A stretch of DNA of 64,000 nt, taken from positions 6,415 through 70,414 of the forward strand of contig CAWINS010000045.1 of NCBI GenBank assembly GCA_963837335.1, read 5' to 3'. Positions 55,337 through 64,000 of the stretch are shown here, piece by piece. The notes under the pieces were generated by a model. The model was not told the origin of the DNA, did no database searches, and saw nothing but the letters and a program-made list of their open reading frames with translations. Numbering within the stretch: position 1 is the first letter of the stretch; each line of letters begins with the position of its first letter. A program made the translations under genes and the position numbers. This DNA comes from RYN-230 sp963837335 (GTDB lineage Bacteria; Actinomycetota; Actinomycetes; Streptosporangiales; Streptosporangiaceae).

Positions 55337-56367
55337 GTCCTGGTCCTTTCCCTGGCTCGTTTGCGGTCGGCCCGTTTGCCGCCGGCCCGGTTGCGGCAGG
55401 CCCGCGTGTCGTCGGCCTCTTTCTCGTCGGTACTGGCCGCCGATCCAGGGCCAGTCAGTCTCAGGTAGACGTCTTCGAGGCTGGGCGGTTCGACCGTGAG
55501 CTGGTCCAGGACCAGGCCGCGGTTCAGCGCCCAGGCGGTCAGCTCGTGCAGGGCCCGGGTCGGCTCACTGACCGCCACGGTGACCAGGTCACCTGGCTCC
55601 GGCTCGGCGGCCGGCTCCACCGCCGGACGGGCCCAGTCCGGGAGGTCCGCGGCCAGGCATCCGGCCGGGAGCGCGAAACGGATCTGGGTCCGGGCCGAGG
55701 CCCGGCCGCCGATGTCCGCCAGGGTCCCCTGGGCCACTACCTGGCCGTCGGACAGCACCGCCACCCGGTCGGCCAGCGCCTGGGCTTCCTCCATGTAGTG
55801 CGTGGTGAGCAGGATCGTGGTTCCCGAGTCGCGCAGGCTGCGCACGAGCTGCCACGCGTCCCGCCGGGCGGCCGGGTCGAACCCGGTGGTCGGCTCGTCC
55901 AGGAACAGCAGTTCCGGATCACCGATCAGCCCCAGGCCCAGGTCCAGGCGCCGTTTGCGGCCCCCGGACAGGTTCCGCACCTTGGTCCGCTCCTCCCCGG
56001 CCAGGCCGACCAGGGCGATCACCTCATCGACGCCTCGCGGTGCGGGGTAATAGCCCGCGTTACGGGCGATGGTCTCGCGCACCGTCAGGTAGGGCTCGAC
56101 CGCGATGTCCTGCAGGACCAGCCCGATCCGCTCCCGCAGTTCGCGGCCCGTCGCCCGGTCACCGGGATCGAGGCCCAGCACTTCGGCCTGTCCGGTGTCC
56201 CGGGCCCGGAACCCCTCCAGGATCTCCAGCGTCGTGGTCTTCCCGGCGCCGTTCGGCCCCAGCAGCGCGAAGATCTCGCCCGCGCCGACGGTGAAGCTGA
56301 TCCCGCGCAGCGCGGGCACGCTGCCGTAGCTCTTGGCCAGCTCCTCTACTACGACCGCGCCACGCAC
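55333..56367 (-). CDS. ABC-2 transporter ATP-binding protein (DrrA type)
   Basis: 344 residues. Walker A is LLGPNGAGKTTTLEILEGF (about 40), Q-loop RIGLVLQDIAVEPYLTVRET, signature NLSGGRKRRLDLGLGLIGDPELLFLDEPTTGFDP (LSGGRKRR with Arg for the usual Gln; DEPTTGFDP Walker B) and switch LLTTHYMEEA. The C-terminal extension (PSLEDVYLRLTG) is typical of DrrA-type enzymes, then a basic tail. GTG 56367 has GGAGG seven bases upstream and overlaps the end of the YceI gene; the longer open frame to 56895 is not conserved. Confidence 0.93.
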   Translation of the reverse strand: MRGAVVVEELAKSYGSVPALRGISFTVGAGEIFALLGPNGAGKTTTLEILEGFRARDTGQAEVLGLDPGDRATGRELRERIGLVLQDIAVEPYLTVRETIARNAGYYPAPRGVDEVIALVGLAGEERTKVRNLSGGRKRRLDLGLGLIGDPELLFLDEPTTGFDPAARRDAWQLVRSLRDSGTTILLTTHYMEEAQALADRVAVLSDGQVVAQGTLADIGGRASARTQIRFALPAGCLAADLPDWARPAVEPAAEPEPGDLVTVAVSEPTRALHELTAWALNRGLVLDQLTVEPPSLEDVYLRLTGPGSAASTDEKEADDTRACRNRAGGKRADRKRARERTRT

Positions 56368-56867
56368 CGGACCTCCAAGGACACGTCGAGGTAGCGCGCG
56401 GCCAGCCCGGGAGACGCGGTCACGCCGAACTCGGTCCGGTCCAGGCGCACGGAGCCCCGGGCCGTGAACGAGCCGGCTGATACGTCCGACACCTCCACCG
56501 GCAGGCGGACCGGGCGGGCCACCGCGCCCACCGTCAGTGTGCCCAGCAGATCCTGGCCGTCCCTTTTTTCCGCCACGAACACCATTACCGGGTACCGGCT
56601 CGTATCCAGGAATCGGGCCGACCGGACGGTGGCGTCCCGCGCCGGGTTCCCGGAGTTCAGGCTCGCCGTGTCGATCTCCACGGAGACTCTGGACTCGCTG
56701 GCCGGCTCGGTCACGTCCACGGTCCCGGCCCGGATCTGGAAGCGGCCGCGCACCGGGGCGAGCCCGAACAGGTGCCGGGTCCGGAACCGGACGGCCGAGG
56801 CGGCCGGGTCGATGTCGTACCGGCCGAGCCGGGGTTTCGTCGCTGCTTGTGCTGGTGTGGTTTCCAT
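56349..56867 (-). CDS. YceI-family protein
   Basis: 172 residues forming the lipocalin-like YceI beta-barrel that binds isoprenoid-type lipids: YDIDPAASAVRFRTRHLFGLAPVRGRFQ, VSVEIDTASLNSGNPARDATVRSARFLDTSRYPVMVFVAEK and LDRTEFGVTASPGLAARYLDVSLEV. Key words SLNSGNPARDATVRSARFLD and RTEFGV match the family core. No signal peptide is seen, so it is probably cytosolic, as in many actinobacterial members. ATG 56867 (or 56876). Its end overlaps the ABC ATPase start by 19 bases, so it is co-transcribed with the exporter. Confidence 0.9.
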   Translation of the reverse strand: METTPAQAATKPRLGRYDIDPAASAVRFRTRHLFGLAPVRGRFQIRAGTVDVTEPASESRVSVEIDTASLNSGNPARDATVRSARFLDTSRYPVMVFVAEKRDGQDLLGTLTVGAVARPVRLPVEVSDVSAGSFTARGSVRLDRTEFGVTASPGLAARYLDVSLEVRCVARS

Positions 56868-57047
56868 GCCCCCCATTCCAGGGTCGGCGGGCCACCCGGG
56901 GCCAGGGTAGCCGGTCGGATTCCGGCCCGACGAACGGCTGCTCCCCGGCGGCCGGATACGACTTTCGTAGGTTTCTGCCCCCGCCGGCCGTCGGGTCTGG
57001 CCGCCGGACCCACGACGCCGGCCCCCAGATGACGTAGCGTTTTCGGC

Positions 57048-58379
57048 ATGGAAGAAGGGCTGTGGTACCGGCGGCGCCCGTTCGCCGTGGAGGTGGCGGT
57101 CGCCACGTGGTACCGGCGGCACTGGTTCGCCGTGGACGTGGCGCTCGCCGTGTTCTTCGTGCTGCTCGACACCGGGGCGACGCTCGTGGGCGCCTCGTGG
57201 TGGCCGGTCCACCCGAGTCCGCTGGCCTGGAGCCTGCTGGCCCTGCAGGCGGCGGCCGTCGCCTCGCTGGTCGTCCGGCGCCGGGCGCCGCTGCTGGTGA
57301 TCGCGATCCTGGGCGGGTTCACGCTCGGCGGTGACCCTGCTGATCTGGCCGGCCGGCGCGCTGGTGCCCGCGCACCCCGGCAACCTGTGGGCCCCGTTCG
57401 GCACGATCCTGGCGTCCTACGGGCCCTTCTACTATCGCGAGAACCGGCGGACGGCCTTCCTCGCGGTCGCCCTGCTCACGGTGATCGTGGCCCGGCCGTG
57501 GCAGCCATCAGCCATCGTCATCACCGTCGCCGTGCTGCGCACCGCGGTCGGGCCGCTGCTGGCCCTGTACTTCGGGGCCCGCCGGTGCATGGTGCAGTCA
57601 CTGAAGGAGCGGGCCGAACGGGCCGAGCGGGAACGCTATCTGCTGGCTGAGCAGGCCCGGACCGAGGAACGCGCCCGGCTGGCCGGGGAGATGCACGACG
57701 TCGTGACCCACCGGGTCAGCCTGATGGTGCTCCAGGCGGGCGCGCTGCGGATGACCGCACCCGACGAGGCGACCCGGCAGGCCGCGGAGGAATTGCGGGC
57801 GGCCGGCTGCCAGGCCCTGGACGAGCTGCGTGACCTGGTCGGGATCTTGCGCGCAGCGCCGGATGGCGGCGAGGTGCCGTCCACGCCCGGGCTCGCCGCC
57901 CTGGTCGAGGAGTCGGTCAAGGTGGGCACGCCGGCCGAACTGGTCGAGGACGGCGATCCCGCCCTCGCCTCGCCGGTGGTCGGGCGGACCGTGTACCGGA
58001 TCGTCCGGGAATCCCTGACCAACGTGCGCAAGCACGCGCCCGGCACCCGGGTGACCGTACGGGTCAGCTACGGCCCCTCGCAGCTGCGGCTGACCATCCG
58101 CAACACCCCGCCTGGCCAGGCTGAGGATGCCGCCGGCCGAGGCTCGTGGACGCCTCCGGCCAGATCGTGGACGCCTCCGGCCGGGCCGTGGACGCCTTGG
58201 CCCGGGCCGGGGACGCTTCCCGCCTGGCCGGGACCGGCTCCGGCCTGGGTATCGCCCAGCTCCGGCAGCGGGTGGAACTGGTGCACGGGACACTGCGGGC
58301 CGGCCCCTCCCGGGACGGGGGGTTCTGCGTGGAGGCCACGCTGCCTGCCTACGTGCCGACCGCGGAATCGGCGGCGTGA
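57048..58379 (+). CDS. sensor histidine kinase (HisKA_3 type), two frameshifts
   Basis: The first frame (57048-57330) encodes HWFAVDVALAVFFVLLDTGATLVG and LAWSLLALQAAAVASLVV, two membrane helices. After a shift near 57335 come further helices (GPFYYRENRRTAFLAVALLTVIV, SAIVITVAVLRTAVGPLLALY), the phosphoacceptor block RARLAGEMHDVVTHRVSLMVLQAGAL (His in MHDVV), ALDELRDLVGILR and the N-box IVRESLTNVRKHAPG. A second shift near 58135 enters a frame carrying four 21-bp repeats (58146-58229) and the end of the ATPase domain (GSGLGIAQLRQRVELVHG). The heptapeptide insert lies just before the G-box. Pairs with the overlapping LuxR regulator. Confidence 0.85.
58146..58229. repeat. four 21-bp tandem repeats inside a histidine-kinase ATPase domain
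   Basis: Units at 58146, 58167, 58188 and 58209 encode VDASGQI, VDASGRA, VDALARA, GDASRLA, just before the GSGLGI G-box. The period is 21 bp, unlike the 15-bp repeats elsewhere in the window. Confidence 0.85.
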
Positions 58380-59032
58380 GCGTGATCCGGGTCGTGGTGG
58401 TGGACGACGAGCCGATGGTCTGCGCCCATCTGCGGACCATCCTGACCTCCGGCGACACCATCGAGGTCGTGGCGGACGCCCAGGACGGGGCGGCCGGCGT
58501 CGAGGCGGTCGTCCGCACCCGCCCCGACGTCGTGCTCATGGACCTGCGCATGCCGGGCGTGGACGGGCTCACCGCGATCGAGCGGATCAGCGAGCTGGCC
58601 GATCCGCCGGCCGTGGTGGTGCTGACCACCTTCGACGCCGACGAGTACGTGCTCCGCGCGCTGCGGGCCGGCGCGGCGGGATTCCTGGTCAAGTCCACGC
58701 CGCCGGAGGATCTCATCGGGCTGGTCCAGGTGGCCGCGGAAGGGCACACGGTGCTGGCCCCGGCGGCGGCCCGGCGGCTGATCGCCGCCTCGACCGACAC
58801 CCAGCCCGCCCGCGACCGGGCCCGCCAGCTGGCCGGGTCGCTCACCGAGCGCGAGGCCGAGGTGCTGGCCTGCCTGGGGGAGGGCCTGTCCAACGCGCAG
58901 ATCGCGGCGCGGCTCTACCTGTCCGAAGCCACGATCAAGGGCTACGTCTCACGGACACTGGACAAACTGGGCTGTGCGAACCGCACCCAGGCCGGGCTGC
59001 TGGCCCACGACGCCGGGCTCGTCAGCCCATAA
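58376..59032 (+). CDS. LuxR/NarL-family response regulator
   Basis: 218 residues. Receiver: IRVVVVDDEPMVCAHLRTIL, VVLMDLRMPGVDGL with the phospho-Asp, VVVLTTFDADEYVLRALRAGAAGFLVKSTPP with Thr and Lys switch residues. Output: LTEREAEVLACLGEGLSNAQIAARLYLSEATIKGYVSRTLDKLG. GTG 58376 overlaps the kinase stop (GTGA). It forms a two-component system with the preceding kinase; the divergent YceI-ABC exporter is the obvious target by position. Confidence 0.95.
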   Translation: MSVIRVVVVDDEPMVCAHLRTILTSGDTIEVVADAQDGAAGVEAVVRTRPDVVLMDLRMPGVDGLTAIERISELADPPAVVVLTTFDADEYVLRALRAGAAGFLVKSTPPEDLIGLVQVAAEGHTVLAPAAARRLIAASTDTQPARDRARQLAGSLTEREAEVLACLGEGLSNAQIAARLYLSEATIKGYVSRTLDKLGCANRTQAGLLAHDAGLVSP

Positions 59033-59081
59033 CTGGCCCGCGGCGGGGTAGATGCCTTCCATCACGGCGAGCGGGGGCCCC

Positions 59082-60563
59082 ATGGGACGTGACATCCAGG
59101 CCATCAAGATCAGTGGCGAGGACCGGCGGAAGTACCGGGAGAAGGTGCAGCGTTCGCTGGACGTGTTCGCCCGGATGCTCCGCGAGCGCCGGTTCGAGGC
59201 CAGCCCGTCGCGGGTGGGCGTGGAAATCGAGCTGAACCTGGTCGACTCTCTCGGGATGCCGTCCATGCGCAACGCGGCCGTGCTCGACGCGATCGCCGAC
59301 CCGGCCTGGGCGACCGAGCTCGGGCAGTTCAACCTCGAGATCAACGTGCCGCCCCGGCGCCTCGAAAAGAGCGCCCTCGCGGACCTGGAGCAGGAGATCC
59401 GCGCCAGCCTGAACGGCGCGGACGCCAAGGCCCGCGGCACCGGGAGCGGCCTGGTCATGATCGGGATCCTGCCCACGCTGGCCGAGGAGTACATGCACGA
59501 GGAGACCCTGTCGGCTAATGCGCGGTACCGGGTGCTGAACGAGCAGATCTTCGCGGCCCGCGGCGAGGACATGCGCATCGCCATCGACGGCGCCGAGCAC
59601 CTGCTCACCCACGCGGGCAGCATCACCCCCGAGGCGGCGTGCACGAGCGTGCAACTGCACGTCCAGGTCAGCCCGGACGCGTTCGCGAGTTACTGGAACG
59701 CGGCCCAGGCCATCGCCGGGGTCCAGGTCGCCCTGGCCGCCAACTCCCCGTTCCTGTTCGGCCGGCAGCTGTGGGACGAGACCCGGATCACCTTGTTCGA
59801 GCAGGCCACCGACACCCGGCCCGATGAGCTCAAGCAGCAGGGGGTGCGGCCCCGGGTGTGGTTCGGTGAGCGGTGGATCACGTCGGTGTTCGACCTGTTC
59901 GAGGAGAACCTGCGGTATTTCCCGGCCCTGCTGCCTATCTGCGAGGACGAGGATCCGCTGGCGGTGCTGGATGGCGGGGACATCCCGCAGCTGGGCGAGA
60001 TGAGCCTGCACAACGGGACCGTGTACCGCTGGAACCGTCCCGTGTACGCCGTCGTGGACGGCCAGCCGCATCTGCGGGTGGAAAACCGTGTCCTGCCGGC
60101 CGGGCCCTCGGTCGCCGATGTGATGGCCAACGCGGCGTTTTACTACGGGCTGATCCGGGCCCTGGCTGAGGAGCAGCGGCCGGTGTGGACCCAGATGACC
60201 TTCGCGACCGCGGCCGAGAACCTGCACGAGGCCGCGCGGCATGGCCTGGACGCCCGGCTGTACTGGCCGGGGCTGGGCGAGGCGCCCGTGGCCGAACTGG
60301 TGCTCCGCCGCCTGCTGCCGCTGGCCCGCGAGGGCCTGCGCCGCTGGGGTGTCGATCCGGGCTCCGCCGACCGCCTGCTGGGCATCATCGAGCAGCGCTG
60401 CCTCACCGGCCGGAACGGCGCGGTCTGGCAGATCGCCACGACCCGGGCCATCAGCGAGCAGACCGGGGCGGATCGCGCGGAGGCGCTGCGCCAGATGACC
60501 CAGCGCTATATCGAGCTCATGCACGGCAACGAGCCGGTGCACACCTGGCCCGGGTTCGGCTGA
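59082..60563 (+). CDS. glutamate-cysteine ligase family protein (GCS2 type)
   Basis: 493 residues, a carboxylate-amine ligase of the GCS2/YbdK fold that would join glutamate (or a similar acid) to an amine using ATP. Evidence: RFEASPSRVGVEIELNLVDSLGMP (conserved acidic metal ligands GVEIELN), LGQFNLEINVPP, CTSVQLHVQVSPD, ALAANSPFLFGRQLWDETRI, NGTVYRWNRPVY and HLRVENRVLPAGPSVADVMANAAFYYGL. ATG 59082 fits the conserved MGRDI start; ATG 59052 is also open. Actinobacteria normally make mycothiol, so the amine partner may not be cysteine. It stands alone 50 bases after the regulator. Confidence 0.88.
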   Translation: MGRDIQAIKISGEDRRKYREKVQRSLDVFARMLRERRFEASPSRVGVEIELNLVDSLGMPSMRNAAVLDAIADPAWATELGQFNLEINVPPRRLEKSALADLEQEIRASLNGADAKARGTGSGLVMIGILPTLAEEYMHEETLSANARYRVLNEQIFAARGEDMRIAIDGAEHLLTHAGSITPEAACTSVQLHVQVSPDAFASYWNAAQAIAGVQVALAANSPFLFGRQLWDETRITLFEQATDTRPDELKQQGVRPRVWFGERWITSVFDLFEENLRYFPALLPICEDEDPLAVLDGGDIPQLGEMSLHNGTVYRWNRPVYAVVDGQPHLRVENRVLPAGPSVADVMANAAFYYGLIRALAEEQRPVWTQMTFATAAENLHEAARHGLDARLYWPGLGEAPVAELVLRRLLPLAREGLRRWGVDPGSADRLLGIIEQRCLTGRNGAVWQIATTRAISEQTGADRAEALRQMTQRYIELMHGNEPVHTWPGFG

Positions 60564-60687
60564 CCCGCCGCATCTCCGGGTCCGGGCCCACCGCGAAATT
60601 GTCACTATGTGAGACCTGGGATCGCTGGCCAGCGTGCCAGTATCGGCAGGCAGACCTTTGCGTGCCGGCCATCTGGAACGAGGAGAC

Positions 60688-61344
60688 ATGAGCGACCCGA
60701 ATCCCGCATCGTCGAAGCCACCGATGCTGACCGTCGCTCTCGACCTGCCGTCCGCGCAGATCCTCGCCGACCAGGCGTCGATCGTCTCGGATCTCCAGTT
60801 CGTCGTGGAATGCTGCAAGGGACTGCTCGGCGAGCTGGACAAGCCCGAGGAAGAGCGGGACTCGGTGGTGCCGCAGGCGCTGTGGTCGGCCGCCCTGGCC
60901 TCCTACTCCCGCTGCTTCAGCAAGGGCAAGCGGTTCGGCCTGGGGGCCGACGACATCACCAGCCTGCCCCTCGAGGGGGAGGTCATGACGTTCCACAAGT
61001 GGGCCATCGGGCAGCGCACCATGCTCACTACCCATCCCACCGACCCGTTCGACGCGGCCAAGGTGGGGGCGGCGCTGGCCCGGCCCGGGCAGGGGAAGCG
61101 CCGGGTGGAGGGCATCGCGATCCTGACCACCAGCCGGGTGCTCGTCGACGACACCGGGGTGCGGCAGCTGGGCGCGCTGGCGTCGGCGCTGGCCAAGCAG
61201 ACCGCAGAGCGCGCCCAGAAGCAGCAGGACACGGTGCTGGAGGAGGCCCAGCAGCTCGACCTGGACCACCTCTACCGCCAGCCCCCGCTGACCAGCGCCC
61301 GCCCGCTGCCCAACCTGCCCACCCTGCCGCAGCCCTCCGCCTGA
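60688..61344 (+). CDS. uncharacterised protein, probably cytosolic
   Basis: 218 residues from ATG 60688 with GAGGAG four bases upstream. No signal peptide or membrane segment. The sequence is mostly helical: LPSAQILADQASIVSDLQFVVECCKGLLGEL, ALWSAALASYSRCFSKGKRFGL, TFHKWAIGQRTMLTTHPTDPFDAAKVGAAL and a final helix ALAKQTAERAQKQQDTVLEEAQQLDLDHL, followed by a Pro-rich tail. The HKWAIGQRTMLTTHP part suggests a metal- or phosphate-binding loop, but I do not recognise the family. It is isolated between the GCS2 gene and an intergenic hairpin. Confidence 0.75.
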   Translation: MSDPNPASSKPPMLTVALDLPSAQILADQASIVSDLQFVVECCKGLLGELDKPEEERDSVVPQALWSAALASYSRCFSKGKRFGLGADDITSLPLEGEVMTFHKWAIGQRTMLTTHPTDPFDAAKVGAALARPGQGKRRVEGIAILTTSRVLVDDTGVRQLGALASALAKQTAERAQKQQDTVLEEAQQLDLDHLYRQPPLTSARPLPNLPTLPQPSA

Positions 61345-61646
61345 CCCAGCGCCTGCTGGCCCCGGCCTGCTGACCCGGCGCCGACTCTTCACGCGGCAGT
61401 GCTCCAGGTGGGTGTTTTGTCCGGTTATGGCGCACGTTCCGCGTGAAGAGTGGACGGGAGTGGCCAGTGTGACTGGAGTCGTCAGGCCCTGGACGCACAG
61501 TTTCCTCGCAGACCAGTCTCATCAGGCTCGCTTGCCTCGCTAGTCCCGGTGGTAGCGCCGCATGCATGAATTGCGGCCGACGGGGCAGCCAGGAGTCCTT
61601 AACGGCCGGTCTGGCGGCCGTTGACCTCAGCGAGGAGGCCGCGACC
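61345..61646. repeat. gap with a perfect 13-bp inverted repeat (61384-61451)
   Basis: ACTCTTCACGCGG (61384-61396) and CCGCGTGAAGAGT (61439-61451) are exact complements with a 42-base loop. Overall size (68 bp) is similar to the element at 53246-53294. The rest of the gap holds only the upstream region of the APC permease, whose ribosome site GAGGAGG is at 61632-61638. Confidence 0.6.
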
Positions 61647-63062
61647 ATGACTGACGCACGGCCCCAGACCGCCGCGCCCGCAGACACGGGTGACGGCGCG
61701 GGCCGGTTCCACCGGACGCTGGGCGTGCTGCCCGCCACGGCGGTGAACATGACCCAGATGTGCGGCATCGGCCCGTTCATCACGATCCCGCTGATCGTGG
61801 CGGCGATGGGCGGACCGCAGGCGGTACTGGGCTGGATCGCGGGCGCGATCCTGGCCCTGGCCGACGGGCAGGTCTGGGCGGAGCTCGGGGCGTCCATGCC
61901 TGGCTCGGGCGGGACCTACCTGTACCTGCGCAAGGCCTTCCGGCACCGCACCGGCAACCTCATGCCGTTCCTGTTCATCTGGACCGCGATGCTGTTCATC
62001 CCGCTCATCATGTCCACCGGCGTGATCGGGCTGGTGAGCTACCTGGGCTTCTTCTACCCGCATCTGTCGGCGTGGCAGGGTCACCTGATCGGCCTGGGCG
62101 TCACCGCCCTGGTCGTCGTCGCCCTGTACCGGCGGATCGAGCGGGTCAAGGTGCTCACCACCGTGCTGTGGGTGGTGATGGTGCTGGCCGTCGGCCTGAC
62201 CATCGCCGCCTCCTACAGCGGGTTCCACCCGTCGCTCGCGTTCACCTACCCGCACGGGGCGTTCAGCGGTGGCGGCGCGTTCTTCGCCGGGCTCGGCGCC
62301 GGGCTGCTCATCGCGATTTACGACTACCTCGGCTACAACACCACCGCGTACATGGGCGATGAGCTGAAGGACCCCGGGCGGACCCTGCCCCGGTCCATCA
62401 TCTTCTCGATCCTCGGCATCATGGTGTTCTACCTGGCGCTGAGCATCGGCGTGGTCGGGACGGTGCCCTGGCCCACGGTGGCCCGGTCCACCTCGGTGGC
62501 GTCCCTGGTGGTGACCAGGAACTGGGGTCACGGCGCGGCCGACGTGGTCACGGTGCTCATCCTCATCACCGCGTTCGCCTCGGTGCTCACCGGACTGCTG
62601 GGCGGGTCGCGGGTGCCCTACCAGGCCGCCCGGGACGGCGTGTTCTTCCGCGCGTTCGGGCGGCTGCACCCGCGCGGTGACTTCCCGCACGTGGCCCTGA
62701 TCGCGCTCGGCGTGATCACTGCGGTGGGCTCTTTCTTCACGCTCACCACGATCATCGCCATGCTGACCGCCGTGATCGTGATCGTCCAGGCGGTAGCGCA
62801 GGTCGTGGCGCTCACCGTGCTCCGCCGCCGCGAGCCCGGCCTGCGCCGGCCGTACCGTCAGTGGCTCTACCCGCTGCCCAGCCTGGCCGCCCTGGCCGGC
62901 TGGATCTATGTCTACTCCTCGGCCGGCCGGGTGCCGATCGAGTTGTCGGTCGCGTGGGTGGTCGCCGGGGTGGTGGCCTTCCTGGTCTGGGCCCGGGTGA
63001 CCCGGGTCTGGCCGTTCGGGCCGAAAGAGTCCCGGGAGGCCGTGACGGCTGCGCAGCCGTAA
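61647..63062 (+). CDS. APC-family amino acid/polyamine permease
   Basis: 471 residues with about twelve membrane helices. The first helices carry the family motif (NMTQMCGIGPFITIPLIVAAMGGPQAVLGW) and LADGQVWAELGASMPGSGGTYLYLRKAF; IYDYLGYNTTAYMGDELKDPGRTLPRSI is the typical helix 6-7 region of APC transporters. ATG 61647 is chosen for its GAGGAGG site; the frame is open further upstream to 61566. Imports an amino acid, amine or related compound in symport with H+ or Na+; substrate unknown. Not obviously in an operon with its neighbours. Confidence 0.92.
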   Translation: MTDARPQTAAPADTGDGAGRFHRTLGVLPATAVNMTQMCGIGPFITIPLIVAAMGGPQAVLGWIAGAILALADGQVWAELGASMPGSGGTYLYLRKAFRHRTGNLMPFLFIWTAMLFIPLIMSTGVIGLVSYLGFFYPHLSAWQGHLIGLGVTALVVVALYRRIERVKVLTTVLWVVMVLAVGLTIAASYSGFHPSLAFTYPHGAFSGGGAFFAGLGAGLLIAIYDYLGYNTTAYMGDELKDPGRTLPRSIIFSILGIMVFYLALSIGVVGTVPWPTVARSTSVASLVVTRNWGHGAADVVTVLILITAFASVLTGLLGGSRVPYQAARDGVFFRAFGRLHPRGDFPHVALIALGVITAVGSFFTLTTIIAMLTAVIVIVQAVAQVVALTVLRRREPGLRRPYRQWLYPLPSLAALAGWIYVYSSAGRVPIELSVAWVVAGVVAFLVWARVTRVWPFGPKESREAVTAAQP

Positions 63063-63154
63063 CGTTCCCGGGACGGTCGCGGCGTAGCGTCCACGCAGGT
63101 GGGGGGACGCAACCGGGGAGGGGGCGTTTCAGGGGGTTTCACGACGCTGCCACG

Positions 63155-64000
63155 GGCAGCACCGCCTACGTCTCACCGTCCGGCAGTTCGGCCGGGGCGG
63201 ACACATCGTGCGCCACGGCCGGGTACGCGAGCATCAGCAAGGCCGTGAACGCGGCCAGCGCGGGCGGCACGGTCGTGGTCTGCCGCGGGGTCTACCAGGC
63301 CCAGGTCGTGGTGAGCAAGCCGCTGACCCTGGCCGGGCAGCCCGGCGCCGTGATCGACGCCAAGGGGCAGAAACCCCTGAATATCGGGGGCATGAAGCTG
63401 CCCGGCAGTATCGGGATCGGCGTCCTGGGCACCAAGAACGTGCGGGTCAGCGGGTTCAAGGTCAGGAACGCCGGCTTCGACGCCATCCTGGTCGCGCTGA
63501 GCTCGAGGGTCTCGGTGTCCCATAACCTGCTGAAGCACAACGGCGACGTGGGCGTGGACCTGAACGGCTCGTCCTGGTCGCAGGCCACCGGGAACGTGTC
63601 GGAGGACAACACCGGCGGCGGCTTCCTGGTCGCCGACGACGTCGGGCCGAATAGCCACAACGTGGTCGCCTGGAACGTGGCCAGCGACAACCCCGGCGGC
63701 TGCGGGGTCATCCTGGCCGGGCACAGCACGGCCGGGGTCACCGACAACCTGGTGGCGCACAACGTGCTCACCCATAACGGCACGCTCAAGTCCACGGGTG
63801 GCGGCGCCGGGGTGGTCATCCCGATCGACCTGGCCACCTCGCCCTCGTCGAAGAAGAACGTCGCGGTGCCGGACGCCCGGACCACCGGCATCCTGGTCGG
63901 CTCGGCCAGCTCGATCCACGTCCTGATCAGTGGTAACCGCATCGCCCGCAACCACTTCGGGATCTTCCTGGAAGGCGTGGGAAGTCCCGTGCACGCCACG
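63155..64000 (+). CDS. right-handed parallel beta-helix protein (NosD/pectate-lyase-like), 3' partial
   Basis: An open frame runs from about 63062 through the end of the window, without stop. The mature-like start is STAYVSPSGSSAGADTSC, followed by ATAGYASISKAVNAASAGGTVVVCRGVYQAQVVVSKPLTLAG, the usual opening of secreted beta-helix proteins. Repeats follow, such as VRVSGFKVRNAGFDAILV, VSVSHNLLKHNGDVGVDLNG, NVVAWNVASDNPGGCGVIL, NLVAHNVLTHNG and HVLISGNRIARNHFGIFLEG. No ATG/GTG/TTG lies in frame upstream and no signal peptide is seen, so the 5' end is probably frameshifted or lost; GTG 63099 in another frame is a candidate start. Expected to be an extracellular polysaccharide-binding or -modifying protein. 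Confidence 0.8.

Overview
The window is high-GC DNA with GTG/TTG starts, tight stop/start overlaps and protein families typical of Actinomycetota: mycofactocin genes, an LLM-class (F420-type) oxidoreductase, a DUF574/PF04672-type methyltransferase, a membrane Ser/Thr kinase and two-component systems of the HisKA_3/LuxR type. The gene content suggests a soil or plant-associated filamentous actinobacterium (Streptosporangiales/Frankiales-like). That placement is inference; no rRNA or other marker is present.

Layout. 0-2.3 kb: an acyl-CoA dehydrogenase convergent with an alpha-methylacyl-CoA racemase-like CoA transferase. 2.5-10.6 kb: a surface polysaccharide locus with a frameshifted GH16 glycanase, a GT39-like membrane glycosyltransferase carrying a very long disordered N-terminal tail, a cellulose-synthase-like GT2 enzyme translationally coupled to it, an AT-rich regulatory region and a divergent CapD-like NAD-epimerase. 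10.7-27.8 kb: a large mycofactocin locus. On the minus strand mftA-mftB-mftC are followed by an OYE/FadH oxidoreductase, an array of mycofactocin-coupled SDRs (one decayed), a MoxR ATPase with a VWA protein, a second OYE/FadH oxidoreductase, mftE, another SDR, mftF and an ABM-domain monooxygenase. mftR and a cytosolic metal-receptor-like protein diverge on the plus strand. No mftD-like gene is visible.

27.8-31.9 kb: two methyltransferases, a strong hairpin, a GNAT remnant and an acyl-CoA synthetase. 31.9-40.9 kb: a tight catabolic operon (biotin-dependent acyl-CoA carboxylase beta and alpha, enoyl-CoA hydratase, a TIGR03084-like protein, an AtuA/DUF1446 protein, TetR, an LLM oxidoreductase) resembling acyclic-terpenoid or branched-acyl catabolism. 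A palindrome in the divergent promoter is a likely TetR operator. 41.0-44.8 kb: a Ser/Thr kinase with transmembrane segment and WD40 domain, a promoter region with three perfect palindromes including one of 30 bp, and an exported SGNH hydrolase. 44.8-51.1 kb: a DUF4097 protein, a LuxR regulator and histidine kinase, divergent from an ABC ATPase and a frameshifted FtsX permease. 51.2-53.2 kb: MDR oxidoreductase/MarR with a doubled operator, and a GNAT. 53.4-59.0 kb: a histidine-motif membrane protein, an ABC-2 exporter with a YceI protein, and a second two-component system. 59.1-64 kb: a GCS2-type ligase, an unknown protein, an APC permease and a beta-helix protein running off the edge.

Two window-wide traits stand out. 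About two dozen genes or gene segments show frame changes that join into normal families, which suggests consensus error, recent decay or both; genes are therefore described as reconstructed. Many genes also carry in-frame 15-bp (pentapeptide) tandem repeats at N-termini or linkers, and one carries a 21-bp heptapeptide repeat.
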